DNA from: Siphonodentalium dalli
Lineage: Eukaryota; Mollusca; Scaphopoda; Gadilida; Siphonodentaliidae
DNA length: 64,000 bases
Assembly: GCA_032622095.1 (NCBI GenBank)
Contig: CP136068.1
Coordinates: 10,953,729-11,017,728 of the forward strand
Direction: 5' to 3'
Shown: positions 54,760 through 64,000 of the stretch, piece by piece
How positions within the stretch are numbered: position 1 is the first letter of the stretch
Layout: the number at the start of each line of letters is the position of its first letter
Notes under the pieces: generated by a model
Databases searched by the model: none
What the model was told of the DNA's origin: nothing
The model's input: the letters and a program-made list of their open reading frames with translations, nothing else
Program-made: the position numbers and the translations under genes

Positions 54760-55874
54760 TTTTTTGTAATAGTTTTTATATCAAGGCTTTGTCGCCACTC
54801 ATTGAATTTATCTGGAAACCCTTCGTATTTGACTAAATATTCTTTTCGACCATTCCTCCTTCTGGTTTTTATAATCTTCTCAACCAACCACAATGATTTT
54901 TCACTCTTTATAACCAATTTTATCTCATCTTGATACCACCAACCTTTGACCCTCTCCCCCGCAAGATCTTCAAGTTTATAGAGTGGTAGTGCTTGTTTTG
55001 TGAATCTTGTTTTAACTTTAAACACTTCAGTAGACCACTGTTGTTGATATGATCTGCGGAATTTATTTTTCAAGAATGACACCCGGACAAGGTCTCCAAT
55101 TTTTAATTTGAAACGCACCTTTGTTTTATATATAGTATTAGTGTGTAGATATTGGAACGCCCATATACTCGATTCATTGTTTGTGTTGACTTGGCTAGGT
55201 GATATATAATTCAATGATCTGTGGGGGGTGTGATTATAACCTTTGATTAACTTTTGCAGAATATCCACATATTTATAAGTCCTGTATTTGTCAAAATATT
55301 GGAATAATATTTTCTTGAGAGTTTTATTGACTCTCTCAGCTACTGATGCATGCATTTCGTTTGAGGTGGGGTAGTAGTGAATATTATAATGAGAAAAGAG
55401 AGATTTAACCAGTCTGTTGCTGAATTCTAGACCAGCATCTGATCTGACATGCTTGGGCGTTCGTTTTGTTACTACCAGTATATCCTTTAGTGCTTCATTG
55501 ACATTTTGTGCCGTTTTACGCTTTATTGGCCGCACAAACAGGAATTTAGAAAACACATCAATTACAACAAGGAGATATTGTATACCATTGTTAGATTTTT
55601 TAAGGTTTTGCACAGATAATAAATCCATTTCCCACAAATCGTCAACTCCCGAAACAATCATTTTAAGTGTTTTGAACTTTCTTTTCACTTGTCCATGTAA
55701 AGTATGTGGATCTTGTTTTTGTAACCACTTGGCAAGGTATGATCTGCTGTATGAATATTGTCCGTTTCCTTTCAATACTTGATAGAGTTTATCTAAACCA
55801 GAGAATGATGCTGGTTTTTCAACATCATAGTAATAACTCTCCAAAAAATTCTTTTTATCATGTTGTTCTGTCAT
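54756..55874 (-). CDS. INT: Retroviral-type DDE integrase with C-terminal chromodomain
   Basis: 372 residues. The catalytic triad is Asp84 (WEMDLL), Asp146 (RSDAGLEF) and Glu180 (ASVAERVNK), 34 residues after the second Asp. A basic C-terminal barrel-like region (~250-310) follows, then a chromodomain at ~318-370 (WLVEKIIKTRRRNGRKEYLV, then KYEGF...NEW). Chromodomains read methylated histone tails and steer integration. It starts inside the stop of the pyrin-like gene (ATGA, 55871-55874). A classical HHCC zinc domain is not seen at the N terminus. It cuts the AG...CT ends and produces the 6-bp duplications seen here. Confidence 0.94.
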   Translation of the reverse strand: MTEQHDKKNFLESYYYDVEKPASFSGLDKLYQVLKGNGQYSYSRSYLAKWLQKQDPHTLHGQVKRKFKTLKMIVSGVDDLWEMDLLSVQNLKKSNNGIQYLLVVIDVFSKFLFVRPIKRKTAQNVNEALKDILVVTKRTPKHVRSDAGLEFSNRLVKSLFSHYNIHYYPTSNEMHASVAERVNKTLKKILFQYFDKYRTYKYVDILQKLIKGYNHTPHRSLNYISPSQVNTNNESSIWAFQYLHTNTIYKTKVRFKLKIGDLVRVSFLKNKFRRSYQQQWSTEVFKVKTRFTKQALPLYKLEDLAGERVKGWWYQDEIKLVIKSEKSLWLVEKIIKTRRRNGRKEYLVKYEGFPDKFNEWRQSLDIKTITKK

Positions 55875-56251
55875 TGTTCTGTTAATATTTTTTCAATTTT
55901 GTTGTATAACTGGTGAACTATTTCACATTTCCATTGTTCGTTGAATGTGCTTGACTGCCAGTCTTCATCCAACATCTGGTGCATAACAGTAACAGCTGAG
56001 TTGTCACTGAGTTCCGCAAAAAAATGTGTGTTGATAAATGTTAGAATAACAGAATATGCAGTGTATTTTTCATAGAATATCTGTATTAGCTGGTTGCATA
56101 CATCAGTTGAATCTAACTTTACTGCACAGTCCTGTTCCTCAAAACTAATCCGTTTGTGCTGAATATAACTGTTGAAGATCAAATTGACATGATGATCTTT
56201 CAACTCGTTGAGTGTTTTAATAAATAAGGAATTTTGTTCAACAAGATCCAT
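55871..56251 (-). CDS. Pyrin/DAPIN-like (death-fold) small protein
   Basis: 126 residues. Residues ~9-85 fit the spacing of pyrin domains: 'FIKTLNELKDHHVNLIFNSY', 'KRISFEEQDCAVKLDSTDVC', 'NQLIQIFYEKYTAYSVILTF', 'INTHFFAELSDNSA'. These correspond to helix 1 'L..L..L', a middle 'D..dv..qli..Y....A..v.l...' and a last 'in..ffaeL'. Pyrin domains pair with each other in inflammasome and apoptosis signalling, and pyrin-only proteins of some viruses block it. The C-terminal ~35 residues (W.SSTFNEQWKCEIVHQLYN) are helical and unassigned. It shares a transcript-like arrangement with the integrase. The fold is judged by eye only; another all-helical domain is possible. Confidence 0.5.
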   Translation of the reverse strand: MDLVEQNSLFIKTLNELKDHHVNLIFNSYIQHKRISFEEQDCAVKLDSTDVCNQLIQIFYEKYTAYSVILTFINTHFFAELSDNSAVTVMHQMLDEDWQSSTFNEQWKCEIVHQLYNKIEKILTEQ

Positions 56252-56397
56252 ATTTATAACAATAACCTTTTTTGCAGTTTACTGAATGATGTTCAAAACT
56301 AAAATAAAAAATAGTCTATCCTGTTTCTTCATTTATATACGACTGCAGAATACAATCAGGAATTTTTATATTGCAAAGTTTCCGCCATAAGACCACA

Positions 56398-56574
56398 TCA
56401 AAACACATTTTTTTTCCTTTTGTGCACCAAAGTAATATAAGGATGTCCTCTTGTAATCACTATCCGGGTCTTTTTGTTCAGATAGAATTGTGTTTCATCT
56501 GTTCCTGTGAATAACACCTTGTAATTTTGATCCAAATACATTTTATTCCTGATATCAATCTGTTTTTGTGTCAT
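56398..56574 (-). CDS. Small unknown Polinton protein
   Basis: 58 residues from ATG at 56574 (MTQKQIDIRNKMYLDQNYKV then LFTGTDETQFYLNKKTRIVI and a basic end HKRKKNVF). The open frame extends further upstream but that part is hydrophobic and low complexity. It is the first frame inside the right terminal repeat. No family is recognised. Confidence 0.4.
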   Translation of the reverse strand: MTQKQIDIRNKMYLDQNYKVLFTGTDETQFYLNKKTRIVITRGHPYITLVHKRKKNVF

Positions 56575-56842
56575 TTTGTTTGTTTGTATGACCATACATA
56601 TATCCCAACTGCAATAAGATAAGTGAATAATATGATATAGGTTTATTGCAATATAATATATGTATGCACACAAAAAAAATAAATAACCAGTGATAATATT
56701 GGTTTGTTTGAACTCATTTGTGTTTACATTGATGGATATATTGTCTCCCTCCCACTAACCCCGTTATACATATAGCTACATATGTTTATAACATATTTGT
56801 GTAAACATGTGTTTGCTAAAAACAGATATTTAATAAAATGTA

Positions 56843-57271
56843 AACACGAAAGTTCAGAGGAAACAGAGTTCGGTCCCTTCGTTATGATAAGTCCTGCGTT
56901 GGAGGCTGAACTCTGCATGGAGTTTGGCGACTGAAGGCTTTCCTAAATCTCGTGACAGACACTGTTCGCTGAACGAGTCCACCTCGATCGAATCGTTTAC
57001 GATTCGGCTTTGACTGTAGACCTGCCCGTTCGTCCGACCGGAAGTGTTGACATAAACGACGGAAGTGGGTGGATGTGTCGGTGATACTGCCCTACATTAC
57101 CGGCATACCGGAAGCGACGCATTGGAGTCGACCGGAAGTCTAGTGTGCAAATAATCGACCGGAAGTGGGCGGATGTGTTGGTGGTACTGCCCTACGTTAC
57201 CGGCATACCGGAAGTGACGTGTTGGAGTCGACCGGAAGTCGAGTGGGCAATCGCCCCATACGTATACTACT
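56843..57271. repeat. Right terminal inverted repeat of the Polinton
   Basis: Complementary to the left terminal repeat, but a ~120-bp outer unit (ccggaagtgacgtgttggag, cggcataccgg, gtgggcggatgtgttggtgg) is tandemly duplicated at 57060-57271, while the left end duplicates an inner unit instead. It ends in CT. Confidence 0.9.
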
Positions 57272-57277
57272 GGTGCA
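57272..57277. repeat. Right 6-bp target-site duplication GGTGCA
   Basis: Identical to 37989-37994. Confidence 0.93.
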
Positions 57278-59290
57278 CGTTCAGACAACACATAGGTCGG
57301 ATTGGTCTTCTCCGGAATAAACCTCCGAATTTAAACCTTGTCTAAACCCACATTATCGGTCCAGCCAAACCTGGTATAAGGGGGCTTTTTTGTCGTTCAG
57401 TACTAAAATGAATAACGCTTATTGACACGCCATAAATTATCACAAACGCGTGCGCGCTGATGCGATTTATTCATTGAGAAACAAGTATCGCTCATGGACC
57501 ATTAATCCGATCTCATTCTGGGTTATTATATACTAATAATAATAATCTGGAGATTACATGTAATGCCTAATTATATTTAGCACTACCTAATTAGTGACGG
57601 TGTATAGATAACTACATACACCAATATTAAAGATGTTGCGTCTTACGCGTAACTATATTTCATTTCAATACAATTCAAAGTGGATAATTCAGCCCAGTGC
57701 GGCAGCTAAATAATTCAAATGTAAAATCCTTCAGTTTACGTTATGCACATGTAACTTCATTATTTTACTTCTTTAATCGCTAAAATAGCTAAGATCTTGG
57801 TTCATTATATATCTATTATCTTCTTATCGCGAGGGCTGATTTTTAAATAGTTTATCTATTGATGTTAGATGTATATACCTGAATTAATTGTTTTGTCCCT
57901 TATAATGTAAATAATATTACTAATCATCGGAATACACGATTATCATAGCATATCGGGTCTACTCTCTTTTCCTAAAATCTCCCCGGGCGTCTCCTATAAT
58001 GAAATAACTGTATAATTAATTTTCCCCAACCTTCAAATCATAACATTTGAATACATATCACAGGCACAAATCCCATTCGCTGATAACTACAACAGTCCCG
58101 TTTGTGATAAAATGCGGATTGCGGTAGGTTGCGATAGACATGGATGGGTCAATATGCGAAAAATTATTTAGACAGAGAGACCGATGGATGTACCACTGAC
58201 TCGGCCCAAACACTATACACATGGAGTCATGTATATGCACTTACATGCATATGCACAATACTAATTCGTGTATGCCGGTACTTGAAATACCTGGATTACT
58301 AGTATCAACAAACTAACAATTTAAAATATTTGAGTTACGACATCGGATAGCAAGTGTCTGCGACATAGGAGCGACGGGTGGCCGATCTTGATGCCAGTGT
58401 TATGTGTATCATGGAGTGTATCTTGCTTTGCTATATGCTCGAATATATGCTTGTTGTAGAGAGAGGTCCATATAAGTTTTTTACTTCAACATATTATGTA
58501 TCATGTATTGACTTTACATTGGTTGAAATTAACCATGTGTAACAATTCGACGAACTACATATACGTATGCCCTTAGTGACAAAACGCGTTACTCAGACCG
58601 AGATAGCAACTAATAAACTACATACAGTAGTTTCGATGTGTGTCTTTTTGAACTCTATGACCAGACACGGCAACTCATGATGATTGTATGTTCTATACTA
58701 TGCCAGTAGGTTCCATCTCAGGACCTGAGCATATATCGTAAATATGAAACGTTGGTATGTTTGTTGTCCTTTTCCAATAGTTTCGTTCCTAAACATGTAT
58801 ATGTTATGCAAATACGTTATTTTGAAGTGCTAATGAGTCTTAGGTGTAAGCGAGAGTGAATATGGCATGTCTTAGATTAACAATGAAACGACGCGGCTCG
58901 TTCGAACAGCGCACGTATGTATACATAGTTTGGTATGTGGTATCACAAGCATACCTACGCGGGAAATTCGTTCTTATATCCTGAAAATATGTTTTTATTC
59001 TGTTATTCCGTATCCAAGTTCGAATGCATTGAGTCCACAGGGGGCGTACGCCTGCATACCAATAAGATTTAAATACCGAAACACGAACCGAGAATGTCCC
59101 CGTTACGTTCACATTACCAATGTGTACATTTGCGAAGGTTTCTTCTTGTTTTCGCTTTCAAGCAACATTTGTTAGAATATGTGATCAATGTGTCGTCTAC
59201 AATCCAAATGCCACAGTTCTGACCCAAGTCTAGCTGACAAATATAAATCTCTTTTAGAAGCGCAGGAATGATGACCTTTATTTCAAATCT
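57278..59290. other. No recognisable gene
   Basis: The right flank begins with the remainder of the repeat split by the Polinton (to about 57310). The rest shows no supported frame, RNA or repeat. Confidence 0.4.
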
Positions 59291-59295
59291 TATGA

Positions 59296-59925
59296 ATAGT
59301 TTAAACATATTTCTTTGTCAAATGTATATAACACATGATATATAACACATACATTTTTGTATACAAACAATGCGATTGGAGGACAAGTGCTGACTCACCT
59401 ATGGGTACCCCCTCTCCCATATTATTACACTGAAAAATAAATAATAAGTAATGGCAAAGCAACATGACTACCAAAACAAGTTGAACATATATACATATCA
59501 CCGGTCACCCCCACCCCGAGTCAGTCGTAAGTTTGTATATATATATTTAAAGTCGAGTTTGATTGTTTCGATTGCTGGCTTGTTCGTATCATTATTTGGA
59601 AGAGTTAGCCAAAAGAATCCTGACTTTTCTCGCGTATGAATGACTGTACAGCTAAGAAAATTTTCATGTTGTCACAATCAGGTAGTGCAGGATTTCCAAA
59701 AAAAGCTAAATTTTTAATGAATAAATATTGTAAGGAAGTAATTTATTTAATAGACGAATTCTTGGGATTGAATGTAGGTGGCAATCAAAGAAATAATGAA
59801 ATGCATTTTCTTGACCGTTTCCACAGGAGCAGTCTTTTGAATTTGCAATGTGAGTTAGGACCTATCGGATAGCAAGTTGCTACATTCACATCGTAATCTA
59901 CAGTGAAATATATTTTCAGTCAATT
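59296..59925 (-). mobile_element. 5'-truncated LINE copy, inverted relative to 28950-32680
   Basis: The reverse complement matches 32040-32680 of the LINE: the C-terminal Cys/His coding end (around 59640-59900) and the 3' UTR with 'acccataggtgagtcagcac' and 'atatgtttaaactat'. Many substitutions and small changes put stops in the frame. 5' truncation is normal for LINE insertion. The shared endpoint fixes the 3' end of the family. Confidence 0.85.
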
Positions 59926-60019
59926 TATGAATTGTACATGACACATTGAGCAATAAATTGTTATATTGTCAGTAAAATTGTCAAGACTTAGCCACGAACA
60001 ATACGTGTCGCCTGAAAAT

Positions 60020-60380
60020 TCACCAACACCGTTTTGAGCATTTCAATTGTATTGTATGCCTCTACACCGATGTCAGATAATCAATCAAATAAGCGTGTGT
60101 ATGATTTCGCTATTCAAATCACAAGCCCCTGGGGAAAACTATCACATATAACATTATACTATACCAGTGACAAGGTTCACAAGTCCTATTTGGGGAAAAC
60201 ACGCCACCTATCATATACCTGATATATTCTCAAACGTTGTGTCTGATGCGAATGATTTTGAGAATCTATGAGGAATATGAGATGGTGTATTAAGTCCAAA
60301 CATCGGACTTTTGAACCTTGTCACTGGTATAGTTTATATTGCTATATCTGGAATTTCCCCAGGTGCATGTGAATCAAATC
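60020..60380. repeat. Dispersed palindromic repeat (paralogue of the Polinton insertion site)
   Basis: 60020-60110 is the reverse complement of the left Polinton flank (caccaacaccgttttgagca, ctacaccgatgtcagataat). 60113-60378 is a hairpin with arms 'tcaaatcacaagcccctggg', 'ataccagtgacaaggttcac' and their complements. Confidence 0.75.
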
Positions 60381-60389
60381 ATATTGTAG

Positions 60390-61290
60390 GTGCAGTTACA
60401 CATCTAAGGGTTCACACACACTTAATATTTTGCCTGGTATTGTTTCAAAACAAAATTTCATGATAAAACATATGGTACCACATTGTCAATATGACGGACA
60501 GCATGAAATAACGTCATAAGTAGTCACAGGCTATATATTATAGGAAATTAGTATAGTCTGGCTGTGATTTATTAAAAGGTATATCGCTGGAGCCGTTGGG
60601 GAACATTGAGTGTATACAAAGCCCATATCGCTACAATCTTCAATAAAAACGCTTCAAACTACATTAATGCCTTATATGTCGACATTTCTGAATCGCCAAA
60701 GTTGGAGATACAAGTATTAGTTTGACTATTAATATATTGTTAGGCGTCTGATAAATAAAGGATCTCCAACAAGTTATATGACATTCCTCATGCCAAATTA
60801 CCCCAGTTTGCCCATGTTCAGCGACGAGTGTCCAGCCGTTTGATCGCCTATAGCCAGGCAGGCAAACAAACGAATGAACAAACAAAAATGAGTCAAATAA
60901 GTGGCGCTATGGAGAGATCTGATTTTCTTCTTCAAATATTGACCCAATGTTATTTAATACCAAGACCGCTCTTAATAGCATACCATTGCTACCATCGGAA
61001 CTAAATGATGACATATTCAGAGCTACTGAGTACATTATACAAAATTGGGTCATTTTAAACAATATTCTAACCAAACAATGGCATATTAGCGCCGATATCC
61101 ACGGAGTTCCTATCGTTTGTTGCAAAAAATTTCAAAACACAGATCAGTGGTACTCTCACAGCTTATTTCTCATGAATATATCCCATCTACTTATCGCAAA
61201 CTTCTACAATATTTCCACATCTCTGGGGAGATAACTTAACAAAAGCTGATACTCCTTGCCGCTGCTATATCCTCTTCCCAGTTTTCTATT
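60390..61290. other. No recognisable gene
   Basis: Unassigned sequence. The 95-codon plus frame at 60947-61234 has no recognisable domain or splice context. Confidence 0.4.
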
Positions 61291-62620
61291 TTACTCACAT
61301 AATAATTAGGCTACCGATTCATATAATGACTTGATTCCCATGCGTGCATTTGAATGTAGAACTGATCTGTTTAGTAAACATATTTTCAACACTCGTCATT
61401 AGCGAGAGGATTATAGGTTATGCCCATGGCGGCATGCATTAAATTGCTTATAAATGTATTCGGCAGCAATACAATTACTAGGTTAATGATTCACATAACT
61501 TGATTCCCATTTATGTATTTGGATGTACAACTAATAAGATTAACAAACTGATTTCAACAAACATCCTTAGCCGGAGGATTATATATCAATGGGTTCCCAT
61601 GTGTTATTGTGTTTATAAAACACTTGACAGTCATGTAATACCTAATATCTTTTCATGATATAACTTGATTCCCATTCATTTATTTGGGCGTACTGATGTG
61701 TCGAATAAGCCGATTTTAACACACATCCTTAACCACAGGATTTTATACTGATTATCATACATTTGTTTGCTTATTTTTAATCCCTTGACAGTTATTTAAT
61801 AACTTGGCTAACTGTGCGTGTTATAAATTGATTCCCATTCATGTATTTGTTTGTACAACTCATGGTAACAGATTTCAACAAGAATCCTTAGCTAGAGGAT
61901 TATGTATTGATGCTCATGCATTAATTGCTTATAAATTACTCGACAGTAATCTTACAAAGACTTTTTTTTAAATAGGCTACCTAATATATAATAATTTGAT
62001 TCTCATTTATTTATTTGGATCTACAACTAATATGTTTAAAGGATTACTCCGGTCTAGATTTTTTGTATCTTTATCGATCGCCGCTAATTCAGAGAGCACG
62101 GTGCCGGAAAGATTGATATAGGCCGCCCGTAACTAAAGTTATCTACGTGTCGCAAGTGGTCCCTCGTGTGACGCCACACAAGCGAACATTAACTTTTCAG
62201 ATTGCATAATCCATGTTGGAGACTTAAATCGCCATAACTTCAGTTAAAGGCGGCCTATCACAAAACATGTTTTCGGCGGCGATCGATAACGATAAATAAA
62301 ATCTAGACCGGAGTAATCCTTTAACAAACAGACTAAAACAAACATCCTTAACCAGAGGATTAATATATTGATTCTCATGCATTAACTATTTTATAGTTAA
62401 CCCGACAGCCATTTAATAACTATGATACCTATTCATATATTAACTTGATTCCTATTCATGTATATGGATGCACTTCTTTTAAATATATTTAAGAAACATA
62501 TTTCAACAAACATGCTAAACCAAAGGATTTTCACGAATCACATTCATTAATTTTGTTATTAATAACAGGATAAACATTTAATAACTGGTTTACCTATTTA
62601 TATGATAACTACTATAACTA
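61290..62620. repeat. ~165-bp satellite array, about seven degenerate copies
   Basis: The word 'acttgattcccatt.atgtat' recurs at about 61330, 61500, 61670, 61830, 61997 and 62445, each followed by 'caacaaacatccttagcc.gaggatta'. The spacing is 161-170 bp once the MITE at 62040-62320 is removed. No coding content. Confidence 0.88.
62040..62320. mobile_element. TTAA-type (piggyBac-like) MITE, 281 bp, inside the satellite
   Basis: Flanked by TTAA at 62036-62039 and 62321-62324. The terminal repeats are aggattactccggtctagat and its complement, continuing with 'tttatcgatcgccgc'. The insertion splits one satellite unit. Confidence 0.9.
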
Positions 62621-63685
62621 CACGATAATGGGTTGGGCCCAAAACTGTTAGCTTTCCCCCGCCAGCATAATCGTGTTGGTACCTTTAGCCGGAAGCGACG
62701 GTTACGGTCGGGGCATAGCTTGTTTTGTACATATACCTTCTTCTAGTTAAGTGCCGAAAACGATTAATATGGCAACCGTTTAGGAAGTCGTTAATAAAAC
62801 GCTTGCAACAGATGACGCACGTCTGTGTCATTTCGATCTTTACAAAATATGGGAACACATTTAAACTATTATAAATTATCAACTTTGGCTTTTTAACTTT
62901 ACTTTAGTATCTAAGTTCCAAATCTCTTTTTTCCAAATTGCTCTAAACCGCTTCCGGATCATGCTTCACACAATTTAGTATGACCAACGAGGAAACATGT
63001 ACCTGTTATGATTATAATTATCTATTGTTTGCTGGTGTTCATGTCTTTATTTTTATGGACAAACAACCTTGGCTTTAATGCGTGTTATATGTACGTACAA
63101 GTGTATGATTCTCATATAAAACTATATGTGTATGCAACTTTGACTGTGCTATAATGGCATTTGAGCTAATGTATGCACCATTATTGTGTCACTTGGTAGG
63201 ATGGACCAATGAGGCCGCTCCGTTAGTAGAGGAATTTCATGAGACATCTTTGTAGCCGGTTCAATATGAAATCCATATCCCCTCAGGATTCCCATATGGG
63301 GTTGATGTACGCCATCTTGTTTTAGTTAAATTAAATCGCCGCTTCAATTTAACATAAATTTGTATTGTGTCGATGATCAATGTGCAATGCTTTGAAAACG
63401 GTATGTGATTTCGGGGAAACTGACATGAGTATTGTTACTGATCAAACATGAAATACGCCCGACATTATCTTTTTAAGGGGGCTAATCCAATACTAACTCA
63501 TGGCAAAGTTGCCATGCAAAACACCAGCGCGAAATAAATAGAATTACCTCCTTTACACCGTACGTTGTATCAAACGTCTGCCTTTCTACGAAACCCGTTT
63601 CGAGACTTTAATTTCTACATTCATTACTAACAGATTGAAACGCATAAATGTAACAAAACGAAGGTTGGTGCACTGAAGTAGTACC

Positions 63686-63850
63686 ATAAATAGAGGATCT
63701 ACAACTCGTCCCCAGTTTATGACGGAATTTACAAAACGAGTCCAATAAATTAGGTCTGGACTGAGCCTTTGGCGAGGTCCAGACCTTATTTACTGGACTC
63801 GTTTTGCAAATTCCTCTAAAACTGGGCACGAGTTGAAGATTCTATTTATT
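63686..63850. repeat. 165-bp hairpin
   Basis: The arms are 'ataaatagaggatctacaac', 'aaaacgagtccaataaatta' and 'ggtctggac', with complements on the right (gtccagacc, actggactcgtttt, gagttgaagattctatttat). The loop is about 20 nt near 63765-63780. Confidence 0.88.
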
Positions 63851-64000
63851 ACATGATCCAAAACCTCTAGAAAATATACTTAAATCAACAAATGGGACGT
63901 GAAACTAACATCGGTTCCTATAAGGCATGTGATGACGTTTCGCGTAACTATTCATTGTTTGCCCGCGTAAAGAAGTAGTCCCAGATAAATAAAGACTCCT

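Larger units (their letters stand above)
37995..57271 (-). mobile_element. Complete Polinton/Maverick (adintovirus-like) element, 19,277 bp
   Basis: It is bounded by terminal inverted repeats beginning AG and ending CT, with exact 6-bp target duplications. It carries the full morphogenesis and replication set except a visible protease: integrase, protein-primed DNA polymerase B, packaging ATPase, major and minor capsid proteins. All core genes are on the minus strand with no stops or frameshifts, so the element looks intact or only recently silenced. The left third instead holds two intron-containing genes and nested MITEs. Such elements replicate as linear dsDNA by protein priming and are thought able to form virions; that last point is family knowledge, not shown here. 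Confidence 0.95.

Overview
The window is AT-rich metazoan genomic DNA. Introns with GT/AG borders, an immunoglobulin-superfamily receptor gene in pieces, and a very dense load of eukaryotic transposons (Polinton, LINE, Penelope-like, hAT, piggyBac-like and mariner-like MITEs, foldback elements, satellites) point to a marine invertebrate. Repeats of the 'aagatggccgccagcggccat' and 'agggcataactcaggtaag' type suggest a mollusc or another lophotrochozoan. That assignment is inference; no species-diagnostic gene is present.

Layout. 1-2.4 kb: simple repeats, a 57-bp triplet repeat and a foldback minisatellite. 2.4-17 kb: repeats around four phase-compatible exons of a membrane immunoglobulin-domain protein (5991-14385), with a SAM-domain relic and a Penelope-like endonuclease relic. 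17-27 kb: a LINE tail, tandem repeats, and a ~4.5-kb inverted-repeat element with a minisatellite core. 27.6-33.2 kb: a nested stack. A foldback element surrounds a truncated TTAA MITE and a hAT-type element with an exact 8-bp target duplication, and the hAT element contains a nearly complete LINE (APE endonuclease plus reverse transcriptase). 33.2-37.9 kb: mostly unassigned, with a TTAA MITE and a perfect hairpin.

The centrepiece is a complete Polinton/Maverick (adintovirus-like) element at 37995-57271. It is 19,277 bp long, with ~400-bp terminal inverted repeats starting AG and ending CT, flanked by identical 6-bp duplications (GGTGCA). Its minus strand carries an uninterrupted, tightly packed block. 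In transcription order this is a small unknown protein, a pyrin-like protein, a DDE integrase with chromodomain, a penton-like minor capsid protein, a basic core-like protein, the double-jelly-roll major capsid protein, the FtsK/HerA packaging ATPase, two small conserved-looking proteins, and a protein-primed type B DNA polymerase with N-terminal zinc fingers. Several of these overlap by ATGA. No adenain-like protease is visible.

The left third of the Polinton differs from the rest. Two intron-containing genes on opposite strands have interdigitated exons, each lying in the introns of the other. The plus-strand gene predicts a type I membrane protein (signal peptide, Cys-containing ectodomain, stalk, membrane span) with two alternative last exons. 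The minus-strand gene predicts a nuclear protein with two possible PC4-like ssDNA-binding units, a basic region and an acidic tail. The rest of the left third is non-coding and filled with nested hairpin MITEs.

57.3-64 kb: a 5'-truncated inverted copy of the same LINE, a repeat related to the one the Polinton landed in, a ~165-bp satellite interrupted by a TTAA MITE, and a terminal hairpin.
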